33,748 nt of DNA from assembly GCA_005524015.1 (NCBI GenBank), contig SULG01000031.1:1-33748 (forward strand), given 5' to 3'. The stretch is from Candidatus Jettenia ecosi (GTDB lineage Bacteria > Planctomycetota > Brocadiia > Brocadiales > Brocadiaceae). This document shows, piece by piece, positions 24,050 to 32,087 of this stretch. The stretch's first letter is position 1; every line of letters begins with the position of its first letter. The notes beneath the pieces were generated by a model. It did not search any database and was not told the origin of the DNA. It was given only the letters and a program-made list of their open reading frames with translations. Position numbers and translations under genes: made by a program.

Positions 24050-25132
24050 TTATACAAAATTACCCGTTAATACGTGGGACAAAATTTCTTCGGTTACCTG
24101 ATCTGATATAATAACTTCGCCGATTCCCGTGGGAAGGACGAAGCGGAGTTTTCCGCTCACAGCCTTTTTATCGAGATACAGTGTTTTTATGATATCCTTT
24201 GGTTTTAATCCTGTAGAGAGCGGCAATCCCAGCCTTTTAACTAAGGAAAGCTGCCGTTCAAATACGGTACTGCCTGTCAATCCCATTTCAACTGCAATCC
24301 TGGCGGCGTAAAGCATGCCAATAGCGACTGCCTCACCATGCCGGTATTTTTTATAATGAGTAAGCGCTTCAATGGCATGGCCAATAGTATGTCCATAGTT
24401 CAATATGGCGCGAACGTGTTTTTCTTTCTCATCTTCTGCTACAATATCTGCCTTAATTTGGCAGGATGTGGCAATAATCTTCAGAAGGGCTTTTTGGTCT
24501 AATTGCAGGATATCATATAAGGATTTCTCTATATACTCAAAAAGCTCTGCGTCTTTAATAACCCCATATTTAATAACTTCCACAAGTCCTGTTACAAGCT
24601 CTATAGCCGGTAACGTTGAAAGTGTTTCTGTATCAATAAAGACAGCTAGTGGCTGGTAGAAGCTTCCTATCATGTTTTTCCCCCTGGGATGGTTTACTGC
24701 TACCTTTCCCCCAATACTGCTATCAACTTGCGCAAGAAGTGAAGTTGGTATCTGAATGAACGGGATGCCCCTCATAAAGGTCGCAGCAACGAAACCGCTC
24801 ATATCTCCTGCCACGCCGCCGCCTAAAGCTACGATAAGAGAACTTCTGTCGAGCTTATGATCAAAACACGCCTCATAGAGAATCATTGCTGTTTCAAGGG
24901 ACTTCTGGTCTTCCCCCGGTGTTAGGGTGAAAGATTTGACACGGAAACCATGCTGCGCGAGACTCTCGGTTACGATGTGGCTGTAAATCCTATCGATATT
25001 CTTGTCAGTAATGAGAAGGGTCTTGCATGGTTGTTTCTCTTTGGCAAGCATGTCCCCAATTCCTTTGAGGATGCCTTTGTCTATAAAGATGTTATAACTG
25101 TCATCGGATAGATTTACCCGTATGGTTTTCAT
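24050..25132 (-). CDS. aroB: 3-dehydroquinate synthase
   Basis: This enzyme carries out the second step of the shikimate pathway, DAHP to 3-dehydroquinate, with NAD+ and a divalent metal. It has 360 residues, normal length. Motifs are PGED (72-75), GGGVAGD (104-110), PTSLLAQVDSSIGGK (129-143), GLVEVIKYG (182-190), NYGHTIGHAIE (245-255) and RHGEAVAIG (264-272). Metal ligands by family position are Glu185, His248 and His265. It is upstream of dprA on the same strand, and divergent from cysC. Confidence 0.97.
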   Translation of the reverse strand: MKTIRVNLSDDSYNIFIDKGILKGIGDMLAKEKQPCKTLLITDKNIDRIYSHIVTESLAQHGFRVKSFTLTPGEDQKSLETAMILYEACFDHKLDRSSLIVALGGGVAGDMSGFVAATFMRGIPFIQIPTSLLAQVDSSIGGKVAVNHPRGKNMIGSFYQPLAVFIDTETLSTLPAIELVTGLVEVIKYGVIKDAELFEYIEKSLYDILQLDQKALLKIIATSCQIKADIVAEDEKEKHVRAILNYGHTIGHAIEALTHYKKYRHGEAVAIGMLYAARIAVEMGLTGSTVFERQLSLVKRLGLPLSTGLKPKDIIKTLYLDKKAVSGKLRFVLPTGIGEVIISDQVTEEILSHVLTGNFV

Positions 25133-25362
25133 GAAATTTGCCAGTAATTTTCAGGTTCTGTTACGATTTCTAAAGTAAAAATAAATGATAAAAAATCATA
25201 AAACATTTACGGGAGATTTCATAGAGAAATTTGAGATAATTCTGCGTAAATGAGAAAAAAATTGCATTTCAAGATCGGTTCTTATAATATAGAAATTTTA
25301 AAAAACAGTTCTCTCTTATTTCCCCTGTTAGTTTCGGTTTACTCTATAAAAAAGGAGACGGT

Positions 25363-25977
25363 ATGACAGTGCAAAAATCCACCAATATTAAATGGCATCA
25401 CGGTAAGATTGCAAAAGAGGACAGAATAACATTATTAAAGCAAAAAGGGGTAACCATATGGCTGACGGGTCTGTCGGGGTCAGGGAAGTCAACCATTGCT
25501 GTTGAGCTTGAACATGCCCTTGTTGAGAATAAACACCTGGCATACATACTCGATGGTGATAATATACGCCATGGCTTGAATAAAAATCTTGGTTTCTCGC
25601 CTGAAGACCGCTCTGAGAATATTCGCCGCATAGGCGAGGTTGCAAAGCTATTTACCGATGCGAATGTAATAGCAATAACAGCGTTTATATCGCCATACAG
25701 ACAAGACAGAGATAACGCAAGAAAACTGCTTAGAGAGGAAGAATTTGTAGAAATCTACATAAAATGTCCTCTTGAAGTTTGTGAGCAGCGTGATACAAAA
25801 GGGCTCTATAAAAAAGCGCGTGAAGGCACAGTTAAGGAATTTACCGGCATATCAGCGCCCTACGAGGAACCCTTAAATCCTGAACTAACAATTGATACAT
25901 CAAAAATGTCAATTGAAGAGTCGACGAGGGCTGTACTAAATTATCTTGAAGAAAAGGGGTATGTAAGTTTTGGTTGA
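25363..25977 (+). CDS. cysC: Adenylylsulfate kinase
   Basis: This enzyme phosphorylates adenylylsulfate (APS) to PAPS with ATP. It has 204 residues. The P-loop GLSGSGKST is at 36-44, followed by the DGDNIRHGLN segment (64-73), the FSPEDRSENIRRIGEV substrate region and AFISPYRQDRD. It is a stand-alone kinase with no sulfurylase domain. AAGGAGACGGT precedes the ATG. It is divergently placed from aroB, with a 230-base A+T-rich gap between, and is followed by CCCGAAGGG-family repeats. PAPS could serve sulfation or sulfate assimilation; neither partner is in the window. Confidence 0.95.
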   Translation: MTVQKSTNIKWHHGKIAKEDRITLLKQKGVTIWLTGLSGSGKSTIAVELEHALVENKHLAYILDGDNIRHGLNKNLGFSPEDRSENIRRIGEVAKLFTDANVIAITAFISPYRQDRDNARKLLREEEFVEIYIKCPLEVCEQRDTKGLYKKAREGTVKEFTGISAPYEEPLNPELTIDTSKMSIEESTRAVLNYLEEKGYVSFG

Positions 25978-25978
25978 T

Positions 25979-26172
25979 TCTATAGTACCCTCTGTATGAA
26001 ACCGGATATACTGCATTCAACCCCGAAGGGGTGAAATGATTCTAGATACAATATACCCTACCATAGAATCCCGAAAGGATGACATCTCAACGCAGGTATA
26101 TTCTATGTCACCCCTTCGGGGTTTAAGGGCTTTTTTCTGCTTTTTCTATAATTATGACATCCCTGCGGGATT
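25979..26172. repeat. CCCGAAGGG-family repeat, array 4
   Basis: It contains AACCCCGAAGGGGTGAAAT (26019-26037), AATCCCGAAAGGATGACAT (26067-26085), GTCACCCCTTCGGGGTT (26107-26123) and an outer arm CTATAATTATGACATCCCTG onwards (26146-26172). It is a reverse-complement relative of array 3; the pair brackets dprA, aroB and cysC. Confidence 0.8.
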
Positions 26173-26176
26173 GGGT

Positions 26177-26200
26177 AGAGACGCAACATCTTGCGTCTCT
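26177..26200. repeat. GTAGAGACGCAA hairpin, copy 3
   Basis: AGAGACGCAA and TTGCGTCTCT are perfect inverted arms around CATC. They share sequence with the hairpin at 13709-13736. Confidence 0.7.
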
Positions 26201-26443
26201 CCTGCCTTCTTTCTTCGTGTACTTCGTGGTTTACCTTGCTTCTACCTTTGTCTCAATTTGTCTCAACTTGTGGGTAAGGATAAGTTTAGAAAGGGGGATT
26301 AGAGGGGAACATGGTCACACATTGCTCTTTTCCCAAAGGGATACCTCTTTTCTTTATGGAACACTATTCTTAGCTTGATGCATATGGGGTGAATCGCTAC
26401 TTTACTCAACAGATAGAATCCGACAAAGCACTTCTGAGCAGCC

Positions 26444-28078
26444 TTATACATTTGTACTCAGTGCTTCATCCGTGAAATTCTTTGGGTTTTTTGTGTGATC
26501 ATGCTTTGTTATATTGTTCTGGTATGATAGCTCATAATCAGTCAAAATTTCATAGAACATGTCCGGATTTTTTTCTTTTAACTCGATCATATAATCAAGA
26601 AATTTAAGGATACCGTCGCTTAAGATTTTTTTTACCTTTTTCATTAATAAGCGCTGCTTTTGTGCTTCGTGAATGAAGAGTTTGTCTGGATTCGTTTGTT
26701 TGAATAATTTAACATCTTCGATGAAGTGCAAGATATAAATCATGTTCTCAAAGTTGGAATCTATATCGCGAAATATTGCCCGCTCCATAAATTCATAAAA
26801 CACATGATACGTTGAGACATATTCCATAATGATAGCTTCCATCGCTTCTAATGATACATATTCGATGTGATGAGCATCATTGCGCATGTGTCTTAATTCT
26901 TCTATGCTTGCGTTTTTGATTTTTGATATGGTTATTATAGGAAATTTGAGCGCATGGAAGTGATTCAGAAAGAGATTGCGCATCTTTGATCGGAACAAGT
27001 AACCTTTTACATGCATTAATTTTTTCAATTTCTCTGTCTTCTCTTTTTTCTCCAATAACTTTTCGATTAACAAAGCGCCCAGCAGGATTTCAAGGGGTAT
27101 GGCTGCTACATGTAAGGTAAATTCAATATGTGTCTGATAATGAACAAAGAGAAACAGTGCAGAGACGGATACCAAAGAAACATATAACCATGCTTTTTTG
27201 GTAAAATTTCCCAAAAATCTTGCAATATTCCACGATGTGCTTTCTATGTGTCTGGATTGTTCAATGGCAGTTTTTTTGTACATCTCCAGAAGGTTCGATT
27301 GTGTTGCGATCAGTGATCTCAGCTTTTCTGTCTCCGTAATCTCGTTTTTATCAATAACAAAAATCTTTTCTGATACAAAAGGCAATACGGCCATCCTCAC
27401 ATTCAATGCAATGTTTTTGAACATGTCAGCGGTATTACGGGGAATCTTTGTTTTAGAAAATAGAATTAACGAAAATAAATTTCCCGTGGGCAACATACCT
27501 CCAAACCCCAATGCAGATTTAATCCCGAATGGGACTACAAATTCATGCTGAGCAGGAATATAAGGACTTCCGATGGCGTCAGGCACATAGTATACATTGA
27601 AAATCTTACTTTCCAACTCAATCGCAAGATTTGGATCGGGATTCAATATATTGGTAACACCTATCCCTAGCTGATAAATAAATTGATAAACCATCAGGTT
27701 TTGCTTTAGCATTTGTTCATTCAGCAGAGGAAGTATCCGATGTTCTTTCGAAAGCTTTACCGAATTCCATTCAGGTTGTATTCCCGCGGTGGCCATAAGA
27801 ATCAGACATTTCATTTCTTGCGGAGCGGTCTGTCCATGGAGCGTCTTATCAGCCAATTGGCGCAGTTCACTATCAAGGCTTGCGTAAGGATATGTCATGA
27901 AAAAACGGACGAGGGCGCAGGATTTTTCACCTGTTTGTTTGTCGATAAGATGGTCATATAAATAGCGAACCATCAAGTTGGTTAATTCTTCTATGTTCTT
28001 CGCTTTTGACTCAAATTGCTGCAATGCATCTCCACAATTTGTCATATCTTGTAAGGCAAATTTTGTTAAATCATACAT
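26444..28078 (-). CDS. Sensor-like membrane protein with unrecognised output domain
   Basis: This 544-residue protein has three visible parts. The N-terminal cytoplasmic part (about 1-240) looks like the GAF-like input region found before histidine kinases in some bacteria (MYDLTKFALQDMT start, DKQTGEKSCALVRF, VPFGIKSALGFGGMLPTGNLF, ILFSKTKIPRNTADMF). Residues 250-285 are probably a coiled coil. Two membrane helices follow (about 296-313 and 321-341), then a long helical tail rich in charged residues (345-520). The kinase, cyclase, or GGDEF motifs expected for output are absent. The function is unknown; it may be a receptor working through a partner or helix movement. No clear ribosome binding site precedes the ATG. 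It is a single gene. Confidence 0.6.
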   Translation of the reverse strand: MYDLTKFALQDMTNCGDALQQFESKAKNIEELTNLMVRYLYDHLIDKQTGEKSCALVRFFMTYPYASLDSELRQLADKTLHGQTAPQEMKCLILMATAGIQPEWNSVKLSKEHRILPLLNEQMLKQNLMVYQFIYQLGIGVTNILNPDPNLAIELESKIFNVYYVPDAIGSPYIPAQHEFVVPFGIKSALGFGGMLPTGNLFSLILFSKTKIPRNTADMFKNIALNVRMAVLPFVSEKIFVIDKNEITETEKLRSLIATQSNLLEMYKKTAIEQSRHIESTSWNIARFLGNFTKKAWLYVSLVSVSALFLFVHYQTHIEFTLHVAAIPLEILLGALLIEKLLEKKEKTEKLKKLMHVKGYLFRSKMRNLFLNHFHALKFPIITISKIKNASIEELRHMRNDAHHIEYVSLEAMEAIIMEYVSTYHVFYEFMERAIFRDIDSNFENMIYILHFIEDVKLFKQTNPDKLFIHEAQKQRLLMKKVKKILSDGILKFLDYMIELKEKNPDMFYEILTDYELSYQNNITKHDHTKNPKNFTDEALSTNV

Positions 28079-28345
28079 AGTTTTATTAACCTGCTATTTT
28101 ATGTTTTTGCTGTGAAAAAATATTACCATAAGAAGAAAGCTGTGCCAAAACACTAAATTGAGTATCAGCAGGAACAGAAATGTTGCATAATGATATTTGT
28201 CAGGACTGAGCACGAGACCGGATTGTTTAACCTATTACATTTGAGCATACCGGAAACATCCAGGACGCCTTCAACCAGGCTAGTTGTTGCTGCGCCTGTG
28301 TTAATATTGGTGGATTTGATACCTGTGTCCTGCAATCGCGCCGGG
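28079..28345. other. Gap with a possible gene remnant
   Basis: On the minus strand one frame reads through about 50 residues including STNINTGAATTSLVEGVLD, which looks protein-like, but it has no start with ribosome binding site and ends at a stop near 28162. It may be the remnant of an exported protein gene. The plus-strand frame at 28190-28465 overlaps the NTF2-like gene and is not supported. Confidence 0.3.
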
Positions 28346-28939
28346 TTAAATACCTCCTTCTTGTTTCCTCATGAATTCATTGATTTTTTCACGTATTATT
28401 TTAGCTTCATCCTTACCCAGAATGAGTTCAGCAAAGTCAGTGGCAATCTCTGCTGCCTGATCTGAGGAAACACCCCTAACCTTTGAAATCTTCCAACTGC
28501 CATCCTCTACCACTAATGCGCACTCTCCTGATTTTTCCTTTACCGGTAATCCACCATGCTGTAAAAGGAATTTTATACCCTCAGGATCTTGCGTAACCCG
28601 CAGGGTTTCTTCCATGTCCGGAACAATAGACCGGGTTTTTACGAGAGCGGTAGTATCACGTATTGATGTGTCTACTATCTCCTGTTGTACTGCGCTATGG
28701 GCAAGATCAATAACCTCCGTTAGCTTTGGCGGCGTTATCTTTCTTACATATTTTATAAGCTCCAACCAATCGATAATGGTAGTATCGGTTTTAGAGATGT
28801 AGGAATAGGCTGTATCATAGTTGTTATTCCTTACCGCCTCAAGGTATTTCTCTACTACTGCTTTCGGAGAGTCCTGGGCATGGCTAGCTCTGAAAGAGGC
28901 AAGTATGGTAATAAAAAGAATAATAATTATTTTTCTCAT
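28346..28939 (-). CDS. Exported NTF2-like (DUF4878-type) protein
   Basis: This 197-residue protein has a signal peptide (about 1-21, ending SHAQ) and an NTF2-like fold signature: KAVVEKYLEAVRNNNYDTAYSYISK near the start, then the sheet segment with CALVVEDGSWKISKVRG, as in DUF4878/lumazine-binding-like proteins. A helical tail (ATDFAELILGKDEAKIIREKINEFMRK) follows. It is probably a secreted or periplasmic binding protein; ligand unknown. GGAGG precedes the ATG at 28939. It follows the sensor-like gene's promoter side and is transcribed in the same direction. Confidence 0.75.
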   Translation of the reverse strand: MRKIIIILFITILASFRASHAQDSPKAVVEKYLEAVRNNNYDTAYSYISKTDTTIIDWLELIKYVRKITPPKLTEVIDLAHSAVQQEIVDTSIRDTTALVKTRSIVPDMEETLRVTQDPEGIKFLLQHGGLPVKEKSGECALVVEDGSWKISKVRGVSSDQAAEIATDFAELILGKDEAKIIREKINEFMRKQEGGI

Positions 28940-29385
28940 ATTTTTTTACCTCCAATGGTTTTTATGTTAATAACAGATAAGAGTTGCCACAAAGCCACTA
29001 AGGCACGAAGAAAATTTAGTATCTTCGTGGCAGAAAAAAATCGCCGAAGACCTAATTTATTATATAACAGATTTTATCATCTTTCGCTGATTTTATCATG
29101 AAAAATATACTGAAGCTATAGTTATGCAGATTAGGTTAAACAAAACGAACTCAATAGCGAGGTTTTTCATAACGGAAAAAGTTGAGATATTAATCAGGTA
29201 AATTTATCACTCCATGATACACGTATTCCATAGTATTTTGGTGAGCAATTTGCTGTATTATAAGCAACTTAGGGTTAAAGAACTAATGCCAATTGACTCG
29301 TACTTCGTTCTCGAAGGCAGTTTTTCATATGCCTGTTTTATGTTAAGTATCCACAAATCGAATATTGAGCGAAAAGGAGGTTTTT
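28940..29385. other. Intergenic stretch, divergent promoter region
   Basis: No gene is supported. The NTF2-like gene and the nitroreductase-like gene diverge here. It holds a CACGAAG/CTTCGTG hairpin (29004-29030), the GCCGAAGACCTAATTTA repeat (about 29041-29059) and A+T-rich sequence where both promoters must lie. I cannot assign -35/-10 boxes with confidence. Confidence 0.55.
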
Positions 29386-30681
29386 ATGGAAAAAGTAACG
29401 GTGCCGCCAGGTTTTCAGGACATGCTTGCTTTCGGTCTCGTCGAAGCCCTGTTAGGTCGCCGTTCCAGGCGGTTCTTTCTGGGCGCGGAGATTCCTGATG
29501 GCGTATTTGCCTACAAGTCGCGACATTCCTCCGTGCCTCTCTCTGAATTGGAGAAACTTCTTGTGGTGGCTGCATGCGGCAGCAACACAAGCTGGCACGA
29601 TATGATTTACCGCGCTCATCGGTATGCGCCGTTCCTATCAAATTATACCGGTGCGGCTGGCGGCCGTACCTTTCCTTCATCGGCTGGCTTTCATACGAGC
29701 ATGACTTTCTTCACAGATGACGAAGGAGTGTATGTGCTGGATGCCCGCGATGCCCCTGCCTTTGCTGAAAGGGAAGGGGACGGTAGTCTTGAGCTTGAAG
29801 GAATTCTTCATGTTCTGAGGAGTCACATCAGAAAAATTCAGGATGGCCGGCTTGGCTTACCACCGGTAGTACCGTATACAGAGGCGCATAATACCTGGGT
29901 TGCCAATCACCCGGGAACGCTTCTCGTTATCCCTGTTGGAGACCTCGCGCAGCATGTTCTCCTCGTTCTTTGCTATATGCTGCAAAATGGCCTCGTCCTT
30001 ACGGATGACATACATAAGTGTTCCATTCCGGGGGTGGAAAAGTTTAAAAACATTGTAGACGTAAACAATGTCTGGCCTTTGACGTTTGTGGAGCAATGGT
30101 CCCTTGCTGAACTCACGGCTGAACTGTCGGCGAGTTGCTACGCTGGTACCCTTATATTGCAGGCAATGGGTCTGGGAGGCTGGATGTTCAACGGTCTTGA
30201 TCCCTTCAGTGTGCTTGGTACAAACAGCAATGCAGGTGTTCCCGGCCTGGGATTTCGATATGATTCAGATAAGCGCTGGCCTTATCCTAATCCTACTGGC
30301 TTAGAGGGTGTTATGGAAGGTTTCTGTCCTCCCCATTATCAGGATATGCATGCAGCCGTAGAGGCGGTATGTAGGCGTAAATTCGGACCAGGCGGTCCAT
30401 TCCATCCTGACACACCCGGTCCCTGGAAAGATTCAAAGAAGGTGCGGTCTGCTGCTCAGATACATAGTGAGGAGTTCAGGGAGTGTGTGGCTTGGCAGGC
30501 CCAATATGTATTTGACACTTTCGGCAAGTTTCCGGGTACGGCGCCATCAATCTTTGTTATTACCTACTTGCAGGCGCATCATTTGGATCTGGAATTTTAT
30601 GATACGTTCTATAAGCCTGGGGCATATTTGAAAACCCATGCTACGCATATGGCCCGTTGGCATCCTCAGGGCCCAGTCTAA
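29386..30681 (+). CDS. Nitroreductase-superfamily-like protein
   Basis: This 431-residue protein begins with a region like the FMN-binding start of nitroreductases (LLGRRSRRFFLGAEIP, then LEKLLVVAACGSNTSW) and later has AGTLILQAMGLGGWMFNG, resembling the nitroreductase core helix. It is about twice the usual nitroreductase length, so a SagB-like or duplicated architecture, or an unrelated family, is possible. No signal peptide. The frame is open from 29365, but AAGGAGG five bases before the ATG at 29386 fixes the start. Its base composition is higher in G+C than the flanking genes, and it is on the plus strand. Substrate unknown. Confidence 0.6.
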   Translation: MEKVTVPPGFQDMLAFGLVEALLGRRSRRFFLGAEIPDGVFAYKSRHSSVPLSELEKLLVVAACGSNTSWHDMIYRAHRYAPFLSNYTGAAGGRTFPSSAGFHTSMTFFTDDEGVYVLDARDAPAFAEREGDGSLELEGILHVLRSHIRKIQDGRLGLPPVVPYTEAHNTWVANHPGTLLVIPVGDLAQHVLLVLCYMLQNGLVLTDDIHKCSIPGVEKFKNIVDVNNVWPLTFVEQWSLAELTAELSASCYAGTLILQAMGLGGWMFNGLDPFSVLGTNSNAGVPGLGFRYDSDKRWPYPNPTGLEGVMEGFCPPHYQDMHAAVEAVCRRKFGPGGPFHPDTPGPWKDSKKVRSAAQIHSEEFRECVAWQAQYVFDTFGKFPGTAPSIFVITYLQAHHLDLEFYDTFYKPGAYLKTHATHMARWHPQGPV

Positions 30682-30962
30682 TTCATTCGTGATTTACTTA
30701 ATGAGGAAAAAAGACCGAAGGCCTCATGTATTTTGAGTGATAATTAAAAATAAAATATATTTGATTCATACAGATATTCATGATAATTTAAAAATTAATC
30801 TGAGTAATTGCCAACAAACGAGAAGTACCCCTTCAATAAATTCGCTTTGACGTAGTAACAGGGGAAAAAGCACACGCTTAGTCAAGCAAATACTTTCAAT
30901 AAACGACATTCTCATGCCACTGAAGCCGAGTTTTATTTTTACAATTTAGGAGGTAAGCTAAG

Positions 30963-31532
30963 ATGACAGAACAAAAAACCATATCAGAGCAAAAATTAAT
31001 AAATGGAGTAAACGTTAGCATGATTGAGGATACGGTCAATGCTATAAAAGGTAACCCTGAGCTTGCTAAATTCAAATTTCATATAAATAACAAATGGATC
31101 AACGGCGGCCATAATCGCTCGACTGTCAAGGATTTTTACGGCGCTAATAAAAAAATTCCTCACAATAAACCATTTACTTTGGAGGCGGACGAACCCCCCG
31201 TTCTTGCAGGAGAAGATCTTGGCGCTAATCCTGTGGAGCACCTTCTTAATGCACTGGCAGCCTGCCTGACTTCGACTATGGTCTACCATGCTGCTATCCG
31301 GGGTATCAAATTGGATGAGATAGAATCGGAGCTGGAGGGTGATATTGACCTTCGGGGCTTTTTGGGGTTATCAAATGAAGTCAGGAAAGGTTACGAGAAC
31401 ATACGGGTTAACTTTAAAGTAAAGACAGACGCTGAAAATGTGGAAAGACTAAAGGCATTAAGCAAGCTATCACCCGTGTTTGATGTTACTTCGCATGGGA
31501 CGAATGTTACTGTCCAAATAGAGAAGAAATAG
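30963..31532 (+). CDS. OsmC-family protein
   Basis: This 189-residue cytoplasmic protein of the OsmC/Ohr superfamily reduces organic peroxides in well-studied members. The core PVEHLLNALAACLTSTMVYHAA contains the first reactive cysteine (Cys101). At the second position, usually a Cys, it reads SPVFDVTSHG, with no cysteine, as in a subgroup of OsmC-like proteins of unclear activity. The N-terminal extension of about 60 residues is longer than in OsmC proper. AGGAGG lies before the ATG. It is transcribed opposite to the hemerythrin gene, and converges on it. Confidence 0.85.
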   Translation: MTEQKTISEQKLINGVNVSMIEDTVNAIKGNPELAKFKFHINNKWINGGHNRSTVKDFYGANKKIPHNKPFTLEADEPPVLAGEDLGANPVEHLLNALAACLTSTMVYHAAIRGIKLDEIESELEGDIDLRGFLGLSNEVRKGYENIRVNFKVKTDAENVERLKALSKLSPVFDVTSHGTNVTVQIEKK

Positions 31533-31562
31533 ACAACTATGGTATGCAGGAATTGATTTTAA

Positions 31563-31970
31563 TTACTTTAGTCCTCTCTCGTTGAAAAACTTTTTATACT
31601 TCATATCATCTTTCAGTATATGGTTCGTCCACCACGATTTTAAATACGTGAATATTGCTATCGGGACCTCCGTATTGTGGATCATCGTTTCCATACAAAA
31701 ATCAACAGTTTTTCTCTTGAATTCCTGGTGTTGTTTTTTTTGTAATGAATATTCCGGATAACTATATTGGAGCATATATTGTTCTTCTTTGTTAAAATGA
31801 TCAGTGGCGTATCGGGTCATTTTTGTTAGTGTATCCGAAATAATTTCTGAATCGACTTTTGTGTCATTCATCTCAATTAAGGTGTTTACCATCATGATGA
31901 TTTGTTTATGTTGTTCATCAAGGTCCCGAACGCCAACACTAAAACTTTCGCCCCATAGTATTTTTTCCAT
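31563..31970 (-). CDS. Bacteriohemerythrin with one altered iron ligand
   Basis: This 135-residue single-domain hemerythrin binds O2 at a diiron centre, or stores or senses oxygen. Expected ligands are present at His21 (DEQHK), His58 and Glu62 (DHFNKEE), His81 (KKQHQEF), His117 and Asp122 (NHILKDD). The remaining histidine, four residues before His81, is Gln77 (YSLQKKQH). No sensor domain is attached. This suggests either an altered diiron site or a family variant. It is encoded on the minus strand between OsmC and the thioredoxin-like gene. Confidence 0.87.
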   Translation of the reverse strand: MEKILWGESFSVGVRDLDEQHKQIIMMVNTLIEMNDTKVDSEIISDTLTKMTRYATDHFNKEEQYMLQYSYPEYSLQKKQHQEFKRKTVDFCMETMIHNTEVPIAIFTYLKSWWTNHILKDDMKYKKFFNERGLK

Positions 31971-32087
31971 TTTAATATTTTACAGGATATTCATGGATAA
32001 ATTCAAGATACTTAATAAAACCGATTCTCTGTTAATATTAGATTTACAGCTTGTATCTTGTTGTCTTTTGCATAGAATCACACCCTA

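Larger units (their letters stand above)
25978..26443. other. Repeat-rich intergenic stretch
   Basis: No gene is supported. After CCCGAAGGG-family array 4 (25979-26172) come a GTAGAGACGCAA hairpin (26177-26200) and TAGCTTGATGCATATG (26371-26386), which recurs at 14209-14224. The gap separates cysC from the converging sensor-like gene. Confidence 0.65.

Noticed and set aside
25133-25362. Riboswitch or attenuator before cysC
   Set aside because: No recognisable aptamer or terminator/antiterminator pair; the stretch is only A+T-rich.
28190-28465. Plus-strand 91-codon frame
   Set aside because: It overlaps the NTF2-like gene on the other strand, and has no ribosome binding site.
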